Assembly (NCBI RefSeq): GCF_000002985.6
Contig: NC_003284.9
Location: 11,656,001 to 11,720,000, forward strand
From: Caenorhabditis elegans
Lineage: Eukaryota > Nematoda > Chromadorea > Rhabditida > Rhabditidae
Reading direction: 5' to 3'
DNA length: 64,000 nt
The notes under the pieces were generated by a model. It saw nothing but the letters and a program-made list of their open reading frames with translations, ran no database searches and was not told the origin of the DNA. Made by a program: the position numbers and the translations under genes. This document shows positions 34,547-45,808 of the stretch, in pieces. Position 1 is the first letter of the stretch. Every line of letters starts with the position of its first letter.

Positions 34547-36831
34547 ATGACGCAGTTGTTGAGTATATCCGTCAAAAATTTTATGTGTCTAGAGGACGTG
34601 AAATACGAGTCTTTCGGCAAGATCACCACAATCACGGGACCAAATGGATGCGGAAAATCTGCATTGGTCCGGGCGATTGGAATTCTTACAGGAGATGAGG
34701 TGACGGAGTCTTCCAATCAGCAATATGCGGTGAGATTTGGAAAATATATAAATTTTTGGTACTTGTGGGTTTCGTTCCCCCCAAAATGATTTTTAATTAT
34801 GTAACACTACCTTTTTATTTAAATCCACACGTGAATGTTTATTTTAATACGGTTTTCATTTTTACAAGGCTTAGAAAATCATTTCACTAAGCCTGAGAAT
34901 GAAAAAAAAAGTTTACGTCTCAATTAGAAAATATGGAAATCATTTTGGGGGGAACGAAACCCATAAGTACCAAAATTTTAATTCAATTTAAATTTCAGGA
35001 TTTTCTTCTTGACACCAGCCATCCGTGTGTTCTTATCATGGCTTGAAAACTGCCAGAAAAACGACCAAGTCGTTTAAATGCACGATTGACACAACTGACC
35101 GTACTTTCATGGTTGACAACTTGCATCGCACGAGAGAGGAGTATTTGCGGGAGCTTGATGACATCACACTTCGTGTTCACGGCAGAAAATTATCCGTCTA
35201 CAGCTCGTCGTCAAAAGTTACACAAGATAACGCTGAAGATTTTGGTTTATTTTTGGAGGCTATCTTCGACTCAATTGAGCACAAGCCAAAGTACGATTGA
35301 CTTTGCATTATGATTGAAGAATCTAAACAAAAAGTCGAAAAACACACGAAAATGAAAGAATTGATACAAGTGGAGCAGGGACAATTCATTTCTCTTCATC
35401 TCTACAGATTGTTTTTGAACGATTTGGAGAGAAAGTCATTAGAGAAAAAATTGACAAAGGAGCAAGTTAAACTCACCAATATCAAGGTTCGTTTATACTT
35501 TTTTGACACTTTGATTAAGCAGTTTGTTTACTGAGAGACTATATATCTTTCATTTATTTACTCAATCAAAATAAGAAAAACGTTTTAACAAGCCAATTTT
35601 TTCAGGCATCAAAACAATCGCAGAAAGTTACAAAAAGTGATGATCCAAAAGCAATTGCAAAACAAGCTCCTCCCGCAATGTTCAAGGTTCAAGGCTGTTC
35701 AAGGCTGGATGGTGACAGTTTATCCCAAGAGAACGCAGAAAAACCGGCTATTGTCATCGAACTAGAAAATCGACTCGTCCAACAACGTGCACAACGTCGA
35801 AAAATCATTGCAAATGTCACTTTACAGGATCTTGATATTCCTGCCAAAGAAGCAGGTATGTGACTCTGAATACAGTTTCAAATAGCATGGATTTACTTCA
35901 ATATTTAGGTACGTTTTCCTACGACGTCAAACCGGATTATTCCTCCTTACCAGATGAGTTGAAGAAGGTAAGAAAATTTGCCGCCATTTGAAGAAAATTA
36001 TTCAATTTCAGGAAAGCAACGATGCTGAAACAGTTAAGATGCATCTGCGTACTTTGGAGGAAACGATCCAGGCAACTCGTAACGAATGGGTTGCTGTCAA
36101 TGGAGCAGAGTATCCGGATATGAGTAATATTTTAATAAGATTCCACGAGACGGACAGCTTTATTAACATAGCAAAGTTACGCACAACTGAGCTAGAAGCC
36201 GAAATTGAACAGGTTTATTTAATGTTTTTTTCTGTTTAAATTTTTATGAATTTCTCTGTACCTGTGTATAGAATTACCTTGGTTTTTTGAAGACATTGTT
36301 TCATTTCAGGTCAAAGCCAGTCGCCGTACTCATTTCAATCAACGCCTTGCTGCAGTATCATCGTCTGTGAGCAGAATCTATAGAGAGATTTCTGAGGATC
36401 CGGATTCCACCGTTTCACTTGCGTCATCCAATGAGGATGAACCGTATGAATGTTGATCTGTTTGTCGGAGGAATAAATGAAGATCTCGAGCCAACTCGCT
36501 TCCACCGCGGCGGATCAAGAGGAATCGTTGCTAATCTGGCTCTTGTTCTTGCACTTCACGAGCAAACGGCTTATTTGAAAAATGTGCAAACGCCTTCACC
36601 ACTCCTCGTGGTTGATGACATTGACAAAAGAATGTCGGAAACGACAAGCAATAAGGTTGGTCAAAAAACAGAAGCTACGGCTCATCTAAAGATAAATTCA
36701 CTGTTTAATTAAACAAATTTCAGGTCTGTTCGTATCTCACCGGCCAGGACAATACTCAATACATTGTAACCACCCACAACGACAGTTACTTCACTAAACA
36801 CACCACAACTTTCAGCATGCCAGATATCTAA
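34547..36831 (+). pseudogene. SMC-like ATPase-head gene, upstream copy, frame broken
   Basis: Paralogue of the intact gene at 37,466, with the same exon order and mostly homologous intron sites. Exons are about 34547-34729, 34999-35486, 35606-35855, 35909-35967, 36012-36212, 36310-36655 and 36724-36831. The SMC N-terminus (LLSISVKNFMCLED) and Walker A (GPNGCGKS) are in exon 1. The C-terminal part has RGGSRGIVANLALVLALH and LLVVDDIDKRM. Three lesions appear on comparison with the intact copy: a frame change within about 34999-35045, where the strong TTTCAG acceptor leads to a TGA; a TGA at 35298-35300 replacing the codon after KPKYD; and a one-base frame shift at about 36446, splitting EDEPY from NVDLFVGG. 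The 222-bp inverted-repeat element sits in intron 1. I recall C44C10.4 as an SMC-like gene in this region but cannot say which copy carries that name. Confidence 0.75.
34754..34975. mobile_element. Short inverted-repeat (MITE-like) element in SMC-like intron 1
   Basis: The ends at 34754-34789 and 34940-34975 are inverted repeats of 36 bp with a single mismatch. They begin TTTTGGTACTT and include GGGTTTCGTTCCCCCC. The 222-bp element has no coding capacity. It therefore looks like a non-autonomous DNA transposon. Target-site duplication is unclear because both flanks are A/T runs. A decayed relative lies at 27,391-27,573. Confidence 0.7.
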
Positions 36832-37465
36832 TGTCTTTTTTTACGTGTATCTATTACAATGTTGATACATTTACAAAATATAAAGCCTGACGAAAATTCC
36901 TTCACGAACATTCCCGACCATACTCGTCTTTCTTAAATCCGAAGTCCCAAGCTATTTCAATGTGATTAGTATAATAAAGGCAGTTTACCACACTTTCGTT
37001 CTTTTTTAATATTCATAATAATAATACTTTTTTGTTATTGTTTGCTAGATAATACTAAAGACTATAGATATAAATATTGTCGGTTCAATTCCATTTCTGA
37101 GACGGAGAGCATGAAGTACATTTTCTGATTTAAATACATACTCGGCAAATCATTTCTTTCCCGTTCAACTGCTTTTTACACGATTTTGGCCATTTCTACA
37201 ACAGTGTCGATAGTTTTTGTTTTGCAGATAGACGCAGAGAAAACCAGCACCCATACGAATGCAGGGTTTCTCCCTCGCTGCACTTGTGGCCGTGGCCTAA
37301 GAATACAAGACGTGCTCATCATTGTCTGCTATTTTTTTTGAATTAACTATTTGCGTTTGTTTTTTTTTGTCTTTTTTGTCTTCAATTTTCTTGTTTTAAA
37401 AATGTTATTTATCACAATTTGATGTTGATTCTGACCGCTTTTTTTAAATTTGTTTAATTGCAGAC
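36832..37465. other. Spacer between the SMC-like copies
   Basis: This is 630 bp of AT-rich DNA with a less AT-rich patch at 37,220-37,320 and a long T-rich run before the second gene's acceptor. It is too long for a typical worm operon spacer, so each copy probably has its own promoter. Confidence 0.4.
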
Positions 37466-39592
37466 ATGACGTACCCGCAGCAACGACTACTAACAGTTGA
37501 CATTCTAAATTTCAAATGTTACCAACACCACAAAAGCTTCGGGCCATTTGACCATGTGACAACTTTTATTGGAATGAATGGGTGTGGAAAATCGATTATG
37601 ATAGAAGCTATTGCCTTTGTATTTGGCGAAGACTTACCTGATCCCAAAAATCCGCACAACGAGGTTAGCATAACATTATGAAAATCGAGAAAAAAATTAT
37701 TTTACAGCACCTATTCTATGACTACAACATTCGATGCGTCGTGAGTTTGAAGTTCGAAATGCCAGATGGATCAACGAAAAGATTTACGAGAATTGGACTG
37801 AAAACTACATACACCTACATGATCTTCAATAAATACGTCACAGAAGAAGAATATTTATTGGAACTTGGAAAAATGAATTTCAGATTTGCTGGTCAAAATA
37901 TATCTGTCTACAACAAAACAACACTAAAAGTCACCCGCAAAAGTGCAGAAGAACTTGGAGCATTTTTCGACATAGTTTCCAACTCCATTGAGTTCAAACC
38001 AGAATACGATGAGCTAAAAGCGAAATTGAATTTTGCGGAGAGTACTGTTCTCCGGTGGGCAAAAATGATTGATAGCATTGAACTAGAAAAAGAAAAGTTT
38101 ATCACCTTGACGCTTTACAAGCTGTATTTATGTGATAAAGAAATCCAGGAAACCAAGGAGAAGTTTGTCGCAGAGCAGTTAAAAGTGAACGCAAAGGTTT
38201 GTTTTTTGTTAATTTATAAAGTAGAAGTGTACAAATAAAATTGTGAAAAAAACCTTCAATGCTTTTATTTTTTCCAGAATGCAAAGATGCCATTAAGAAT
38301 TTCAAGATACTCAGAAGCAATTCCGAAACAAACTCCATCACCAAACTTTAAAAACAATGCGATTGTTGTCCGACCAAAGACTCACAATCATTACGACAAT
38401 TTGATTACGGTGGACAAGCTGAACAGTTATTTGAATGAAAAAGTGACAGAACGTCGGGAGCTTCTTCAATTTGCTGTGAATCATCCAAACATGAACATTC
38501 GGTTTTCTGAAGAAGGTGAACATGTTTGTTATTAACTATTTTTTATTTATCTATCGTTTTCAGGCCCAAATATCTATGCAAGAGAAATTGACTACACTGA
38601 ATTGCCAGAGTACTATAAGAAGGTTTGTAATGCATTGAAATTTAAAATATATTACCCAATGAGTTTGCAGGAAAGTGACGATATTATAGCTACTAGCTAT
38701 AAACGCTCTATGCTTGAAAAAGAAATCAAAAAAATTCGTCAATGTTGGTTGGACGAGAATAATATCAAGGATGACGCAAATATCGATAACATAAACATGA
38801 GAATCAAGGAAGCAACTACGAAACATACATTGGCTCTGAACATTGAATCAGAGGCACGTTTAAATTGGGAAAAAGTGAGTGTAAAAATCTACAAGACCAT
38901 ATCAAAACTTTAAGTGGCATGGCTACTGAAGTACAATACCACATTATTTTGTAAATTTTCAGCTGAGAGTCATGCGAAGTGCACGTTTCAACAACTTTAT
39001 GGCACCTTTACAAACGTCACTGAGCAGAATTTACGCTGAAATCGCGCAGGACGAGGATTCTCTCGCTTTTCTTAGACCATTGGACGAGGAAGAGCCCTAC
39101 TTGGCAATTGACGCATTTGTGAAGGAACGCCACAGTGAGCACATTTCAACTCGAACGTTTCACGGTGGGTCCAGAATGATTGTTGATTTGGCTCTCATTT
39201 TTGCTATCCATGAGTGGAAACCTTCGCCACTTGTTGTCATCGACGATATCGACAGGAATTTGTACCATGAAGCAAGTAAAAAGGTTAGTACATATCTCGT
39301 TCAATCATTTATCAATATACATCTGAATGCAAAAAAAAACAACTGTATTTCGTTCAGTGCAATGTATTCTCAAAGTTTTGTCAAGCTGAAAAAATAAACG
39401 GAAACTTGAGACTGATTTTTAAAAAGTTGTGTCGTCGGCTGTAACAGTTTCTTATCAAATTGCCTAAAGTTAACGTGGTGCTTTCAGATTGAGCCATACC
39501 TCTCACGTCAGAAGCAAACCCAATTCATTGTGACAACAAAAGAGGACAGTTACTTTACAGAAGTCACCAAAACGATCACTCTCGAAAACTAA
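37466..39592 (+). CDS. Compact, apparently hinge-less SMC-like protein
   Basis: Seven exons (37466-37663, 37708-38196, 38278-38515, 38564-38622, 38671-38874, 38963-39283, 39488-39592) join in frame to 537 aa. Residues 8-43 match the SMC N-terminus ([20 protein letters not shown], Walker A GMNGCGKS at 36-43). Residues of about 110-200 and 330-410 are charged and probably helical. Residues 460-500 hold the C-terminal half-site: [18 protein letters not shown] in the place of the LSGGEK signature, and Walker [11 protein letters not shown] full SMC is about 1,200 aa with a 150-200 aa hinge between long coils. Here the two half-heads are joined by only about 400 residues with no hinge I can recognise. 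The signature serine and the Walker B glutamate are both changed (SGGE to HGGS, DE to DD). It could be a chromosome-associated regulator or a relic. ATPase activity is doubtful. Confidence 0.8.
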
Positions 39593-40995
39593 TGTATAAT
39601 TTGTATTTTGAAACATTTTGTTACTGGTTTTGTTACTGGTATGTCTCACACGATCTTCAATTTTTCTTCATTTATTTCTTGCGCATTCTCAAAGTTGTTT
39701 CTTGTAAAATTGTTCAAAGCATATACACCTCGAAAATAAATTTCAGACTTTTATTTATTTTTTTATTGAACGGTAAATACAAAACTACACTGTAATTTTT
39801 TGAATACAGTCAGGTTACAATCAAGAAATTACAGCTTTTTGATACAAAACATTTTGAATCAGTATAACTACACTTCAGTAGAAAGTATAGTAACAAAAAC
39901 AATTAATATAATATTTGATTTAAATATATTAAAGATTTAAACAACAACTGTAAAGTGACGTGTAAATTACTCAGTGTAATCTTCAATGTTATGCGCAAGA
40001 ACTGATCTACCAATATTTGAACATTATTTTGTTTTGCACATTTCGTTGTTAATTTTTTGTATAAATTGTACATTAAAATAGTTCCTAACAAATATACTTT
40101 TAAATATTGCATAAAAATGTAATTTGTGGGATAATATATTTCTGACTGCGAATCTGAGAAAATTGCAAATTCGTTTTCGTTTTTGATTGGGAGGTTGATA
40201 CAAAAGCAATAATCAGTCAATAGCATCAGTAAGTCTGTTCCGGGAAGTACATCAAGTGTTAATTTTTTCTGGAAAACTTCACAAAGTTTACAGAGAATTT
40301 ATGGCAGCCCTGGACAATCATGGAAAAAAGCAGGAAATCGAAAGGAACCTCTAAGAATTGTTACATTTAACCCTACCGTATTTTTTTAATTTTAGCCTTA
40401 AACGGAGAAATAATTCTCTTGCAGAAGTGAAAACTATCTACCGACTACTGGTGACAGCACAGAACTAGAAGCAGACATTGATTCAATCTTGAAATTCAAT
40501 TCAACATATCGATTCTCTTCATTTTACTCCAATTTTATAACAATTTGCACACATGTTATGGTGGAAAATAGGAAAACTTAAAGGAACTGCAAAATGCTTC
40601 TATAATCTGATATATATAATTTCTGTACACATAGAAGGACAATTTTGACTTTTGATTGGTGTATATGATACATAAAGACTAGTAAAGATGTTAGAGCAAT
40701 TCAGGGAAAATGGAATTTCAAGGTTTCCGATCAACCTGTGAAGTAACCGATAAAGTCCTACATACCACAGCATTGAGGATGGACCACATCAACGTATAGG
40801 TAACACTACAATTTGTTCACAGGTATAATTTAGTTTGAAACCTGCGGTTCTCTCAGACATTTACATTTTTCTAATGATATGCGGTGGGACTTTTCTTGTA
40901 GGGCCATGAATGATCGCGTTAGTGTTTTTTATTGCACAACGATCAACCATTTGGTCACAATTCTTTTTTTTTTAACTGTCAATTTCAGTTATAAA
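39593..40995. other. Intergenic region
   Basis: This is AT-rich DNA after the SMC-like pair. An open frame on the minus strand (39,903-40,226) is AT-driven and has no supporting splice or domain evidence. A TTTCAG acceptor at 40,983-40,988 precedes the next ATG. Confidence 0.35.
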
Positions 40996-42065
40996 ATGAC
41001 AACGTTTTGCCAAAACAGTATGAAAAAATTTTGCTTCGCTGCTGTTTCGTTGCGCTCCTCGAGTAATTCGGACGGTCTAGACGGTTACATGCTGGGACCT
41101 GTGGATATCAGTCAGTTTTAAATGTTGTATTAAATACATTCATTGTTTATAGGAATTATTGCTGCATACATTCACCATAACAACACGTATCACGGAGGAT
41201 TCACGTATGAACAGATTGGCCATTTTGTCCGCATTATGAAAAACCGAGAAAAAAGTACGATTTTTGATGGTTTTACTTTATTTATACGTGAATATGTGAA
41301 AACATGTGTAGTTTTTTTTTTACAGTTTCATAAGTGTTAAAATATAATCAAACGAATATCAAAGCTTTAGCTCACGACGTTCCGAACAATTGGCGAAATG
41401 TTTGCACTGCTATTGAGACAATTATGGATGAGGTATATTAAAATGTGGGCAATAAATAAAACCAATTTTTATATTGCTAAAATGGCCATTGTAATAAAAT
41501 TTATCAACAAATTATGGAAACGTTTTTATTTCTGATCAAACGGCGGTAAAAACTGAGTTTGTCCCACTTTTCGAGAGATCTAAACCACTGTCACATACTC
41601 GATGTTGCCAATATCAGAATACAAATATTGAGGGTTTTCAAAAATAGTGGAAAGCCGAGTTTTTCCAGCTCTTTGACTCAAAATTAAGAAAAAGTCCGAA
41701 CTTTTTTGAATAGATTTATATAGGTATATTTTGTCATGTTACAGTTAGCAATATAGGAATGATTTCAAATCATTTTTCCACTGGCCCAAACTCCAACTTT
41801 AAACATTGAAACCAGACAATAAGAATTCGGAACATTAATCTTTCAGTATCAACTTATGGAGAGAAAGAAAAAGGTCCAAATGCAACAACATTCCACACAC
41901 AATCGTCAATCATCAGATATATGCTTCAAAGTCCCAAATCAGATTCGTGTGAAGGCTCAAACGAAGTGCTCTGATCTGGCAAGTGAAATGAAACGCAGAG
42001 AGGCTGCAATTCAAGAATTCGAAAACTTCTTTTCTAGCTTGGAAAACGACTATCCAAATCCATAA
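40996..42065 (+). CDS. Small uncharacterised protein, tandem paralogue 1
   Basis: Four exons (40996-41110, 41153-41254, 41371-41432, 41847-42065) give 165 aa in frame. The ATG lies eight bases from a TTTCAG acceptor. The core motif RIIAAYIHHNNTYHGG and the short third exon (HDVPNNWRNVCTAIETIMDE) have counterparts in the next gene. The last exon is charged (ERKKKVQMQQ, MKRREAAIQEFENFF) and probably helical. There is no signal peptide or TM segment. I do not recognise the family. It looks nematode-specific. Confidence 0.65.
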
Positions 42066-42526
42066 ATTTTTCAGTATTCAAATCAATTATACTTTTCTAA
42101 CTCTATATCTCCATATCTTACGTCCACTTTCAAAATTGACAATTCCGATGGGTATCTCTATAAATTTATTCTCGATTTACTTTTGTATTCAGATTATCTT
42201 TTTCAAAAAATAATCTAATTTTCAATGTCATTCAGGTTTTGTTTCTTCTCAAATTTCTGCAATGAAAGACTTCTGGTCAATTCTCTCGGACTCTTTGACT
42301 CTACCACCTGTAACACATGCCACAGATATGGCTCCTTCACACTCACATGACTAGGAAGCATATGAATTGGTCTCAACCCGACAATGAGACACGATGTAAA
42401 TCCATGTGAGGTTCTCGTTTAGTCTTTTCTCTCATTAAAACAACCTACGTATTCAATTTTTTTAAATTCAATTCTTTTAATGATTACGATTTTTCAGTTC
42501 TATCAAGAAACTTCAATCAATCTACA
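42066..42526. other. Spacer between tandem paralogues
   Basis: This 461-bp spacer holds the 3'UTR of the first paralogue and a TTTTCAG acceptor at 42,491-42,497 just before the second. It contains no gene. Confidence 0.4.
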
Positions 42527-43098
42527 ATGAAACTAGAGAAAACAAAGCAATCGGATGACTATTATAAAAAATGGACCCGAGAGCAATTGTGTGAACATGC
42601 CGAGCCACTGCGTAATCTAAAAAATCCATTCGCAGACATGGGAACTTTCCTATTCAGTACTTCTAACTTTGGTAAGTTGAAACTGCTTTGTATTGTTTAA
42701 AAATGGTTGCATAGATGCTATTGCACGACTGATCCATCACAACAATGTTTATCACAATTGTACTACGGCCGAACAAAAAGGAAATCTTTTTTCGTATCTT
42801 CACATGCGTTGATGTAATTTTTTCAGTTTTTTTCCAATTAAAAAAATCAATCTTTCAGTTCTTGAGTTTCCGCACAGTGTGTCAATGTTCTTGACCAAAG
42901 TTTTCAGACGCGTTGCCGCAGTAAGTTTAATTTATCCTTTTTAGTCTCTTAGATTGACATTTTCAGATCGAGAGCAAAAAATGCATCGTTGGTGAACCAT
43001 CATCCAAGTGTTTTTTCAAATCAACTGATGAGCATGCATTCACGGGTAATCGTTTTACAAGGAACAGAACCCCATATTTCGGAATATTAGAGCCATAG
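42527..43098 (+). CDS. Small uncharacterised protein, tandem paralogue 2
   Basis: Four exons (42527-42671, 42715-42807, 42859-42920, 42967-43098) give 143 aa in frame. AIARLIHHNNVYHNC corresponds to IIAAYIHHNNTYHGG of the gene just upstream, and the third exon is 62 nt in both with the same phases. Outside this core the two have diverged strongly, and this copy has a different C-terminus (ESKKCIVGEPSSKCFFKS). The donor after exon 2 (C|GTTGAT) is weak, chosen because it keeps the shared phase. Function is unknown. Confidence 0.6.
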
Positions 43099-45135
43099 GT
43101 ACATATATCCATTAAATGCACACTAAATTTTTGTCTCGTCAAAATAATCTCAACCGTTTACTTTTCAAGTAACCCTTTTAAATAAAAGATCAATACGGTT
43201 TTCACAAAATTAATATGTAAACATCTATTTTATGTCTGTAATTTGTACTAAGTATTGTTATTTATGTCAATTCCAGTATTGTTTTTTCAATTTTCTTTTT
43301 TAAAATAGATATTACTAAGTACATTTAGGTTTGGTTTTGATACGCACATGCTCCTCAAATACATTTCCTATTAGCTCAATCTTTTTACATTCTTTGTTTA
43401 ATGAATTCATTTTCATTTTAAACCTAATAAATGACGACGTTCAAATAAATACAGTTAATTAGTTACTAGTTATGGTATGTTTCTCGATCATTTTTTATTG
43501 CATTGTTAATAACTAAAATAAATAACATATGTATTATTCTATGAATCATGATGAAGAATGCCATAAGTTTACTAAAAATGAATTACTTCGGTGGTGCCAA
43601 TGTTGTTCTGAAGTTTAAAATTTAGTAGTTTATACAAAATATTTTCTAGAAACTTACAAAAGATGATGCTTGAAGATGAAATGGCGATGCACATGTTGAT
43701 GTATGTATTGAAATAGGAAGCTGCTGACAGTGACAATTATTATAGTTGGATGTTATTATTAGTCTAGAAGTGATCTACTTCGTCAGATTTTTTCGATTTC
43801 GATTGAATTTTTTTTTTCAAATTTTAATCTTACTTGATTAAAGTTGTTAAAAAAAAGAATTCAAACTTACAGTATGTCCTGTAGTTTTTTTAATGTTGTT
43901 ATGGAGAGCGTTCAAAATGGGAAGATTCTAAAATAGAATTAAGATTCGTTAAAATAAAATAATTTCTACCTCATAAACAAGAGTTGGATTTGCATTTGGA
44001 CCGTTTCTCAAAATGGGAAAACAGGGAGAAGTTGGAGATCTTGATGAAGACTCAAACAAGATTTATTCATACCAGGTAACTGCGTTTTTCAACCTACCGT
44101 AGCACTATCGGTATGGGATCCCAAAAACACCGAATATGACGTCTTTGTTTTTGGTAAGGTTTTAGTCAGTTCGAGAGGATTTGATTGCAGTGGCTAAAAT
44201 TGCGTTAGGAATTAGCCGTCAATTCTGCAAAATAGCTTACGACTATTTTAATTTTGCATCCAGTGACTGGTGACATTGACACTTTCATTTTCACGTTTGT
44301 AGGGATTTCAAAATTGATCGTTCTGGTTCCTTCCGGGAAATCGATTAATAGAGCCATTCTTCAGAGATCGGAAGAATTGTAGAGAGGAATGAAGAATTCC
44401 GCCGAGGAGCACCTTTTATAATTCTAAATTTGCATATATTGACCAAGGATTGGAGACGATAGGAATGAAGAAATATGGACAGTTTGATGGGAGTGACTCA
44501 TTTTATTGCACATTCCCTTAATTTTTCAGAGTTCGGATGGGCCGGACACGTTGCAAGGAGAACAGATGAAAGATGGACAAGACTGATGACGGAATGGTAT
44601 TCAAGAAATCGGAAAAGACCTGTTAGAAGGCCTCAGATGAGATGGTCCGGCTCTCTGACGAAGGAAATCACCACGAGGATAAAATGCGATGACATCATCA
44701 CCCCATGGTCCATCTAAGCAAAGGATCGAGAAGCTTGAAAACCTGTGATCCGCGCCGTAAGCGAAGAACGGATTGACTAAGTATCCTAAGTAAGTAAATA
44801 AAACATGTTCAACAATTTCACAGTTTTTTCAAGTTTTTCAAGTTTGTTGGGTCTGGTCTAAATCATTCATTAACATCTTAATTCATATAGAAACAAAAAG
44901 AAATCGAAAAAAAAAATTTTTTTTCTTCAGGCTGGTCTGGAAGATGTCGGAATGGGGTAGTAACAATATGTAACAATAAAAAATTATTGAGAGAAAAAAT
45001 ACGGAAACTTTATCGTTCACCCTAATATTTTCCCAATGCTCATATTCATAATCAATAATTTTGCACACTTGTATCCCAAACGACAAAATTTATAGAGAAA
45101 TAAAGTTTGAATAGTGTGCCAATTCGTCCATCTTT
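43099..45135. other. Intergenic region with LINE remnant
   Basis: This is mostly AT-rich, featureless DNA. The retrotransposon tail at about 44,340-44,811 is the only recognisable content. The rest holds no supportable gene. Confidence 0.4.
44340..44811 (+). mobile_element. 5'-truncated non-LTR retrotransposon (RTE/CR1-type) tail
   Basis: The frame at about 44,530-44,716 reads FGWAGHVARRTDERWTRLM, then RNRKRPVRRPQMRW, the hallmark C-terminal end of reverse transcriptases of worm and other metazoan LINEs (consensus 'WAGHVARR.D.RW...W.PR..KR..GRPP.RW'). After a stop the same frame continues as VIRAVSEERID. The 3' end shows tandem CTAAGTA-like units (44,777-44,797), as such elements often do. 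Everything upstream is missing or decayed and stop codons interrupt the frame, so the copy is dead. Confidence 0.85.
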
Positions 45136-45808
45136 TCAAACAACGTCCAATCCTTCTGAACAGTCCAAGTTGTACAAATCACCACATCTGAAATAACCGT
45201 TCTATTAGAGTCAATTCGGTTCAAAATGGTTTGTTTGTTGTTATACATAGTTTTAAAAATCCACGTTTTATGTACATGTGCAGGTGGATTACCTGCACAT
45301 CAAATTGGGTTTAAAAATCACGTGAACATGTTTCAATTTTCGTGAAAACCAGGAAAAAATATATGATTACAACTCTCTAACGCGTACAACAAGCGCTTGC
45401 TATATTATATTCCCCTGCTTTGATATATACATATTTAAAAAAACCAACTTGTATGTTTTAGGCTGACTGAGGGGATTCCTCACTCGGCTATCAATTCCAC
45501 GCAAAGCATTTATCCAAAATCTAACATTTTGGTAATCATGAATTCGAAGACACTTGAAGTTTGGCATATTCCCAGATAGCCAGTGACGAATAAACAACTC
45601 AATGTCTTGTAAGGATAAGTTGTTCTTCCAAATTTGTGCTTCTTCGCACTTTATGTTCATCAAATCTTGTACGGTTATCTGTCTGCCATTGAACACTTTT
45701 ATTCGTGGAATGTTAAACAACTGAAATGAATTTCAATGTGTGTATTTGCGATATATTAAAGTTTACATCTTGTATCACAACTTGAACCTTGTGTGGTCTA
45801 ATGCTATA
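45136..45808 (-). pseudogene. F-box family fragment (FBA2 domain only)
   Basis: Exons 45767-45808, 45449-45720 and 45136-45187 join in frame (stop at 45136-45138). The encoded stretch matches the worm F-box-associated type 2 domain: ITVQDLMNIKCEEAQIW, SLQDIELFIRHWLSGNMPNF, and an end with YNLDCSEGLDVV. Upstream I find no start codon in frame, no F-box and no further exon before 46,500, so the N-terminal half is gone. F-box/FBA2 genes are a huge, rapidly turning-over worm family that recruits substrates to SCF ubiquitin ligases. Without the F-box this copy cannot do that. Confidence 0.7.

Noticed and set aside
39903-40226. 107-codon minus-strand open frame.
   Set aside because: It consists of AT-rich codons throughout, with no flanking splice or start signals and no similarity I can recognise.
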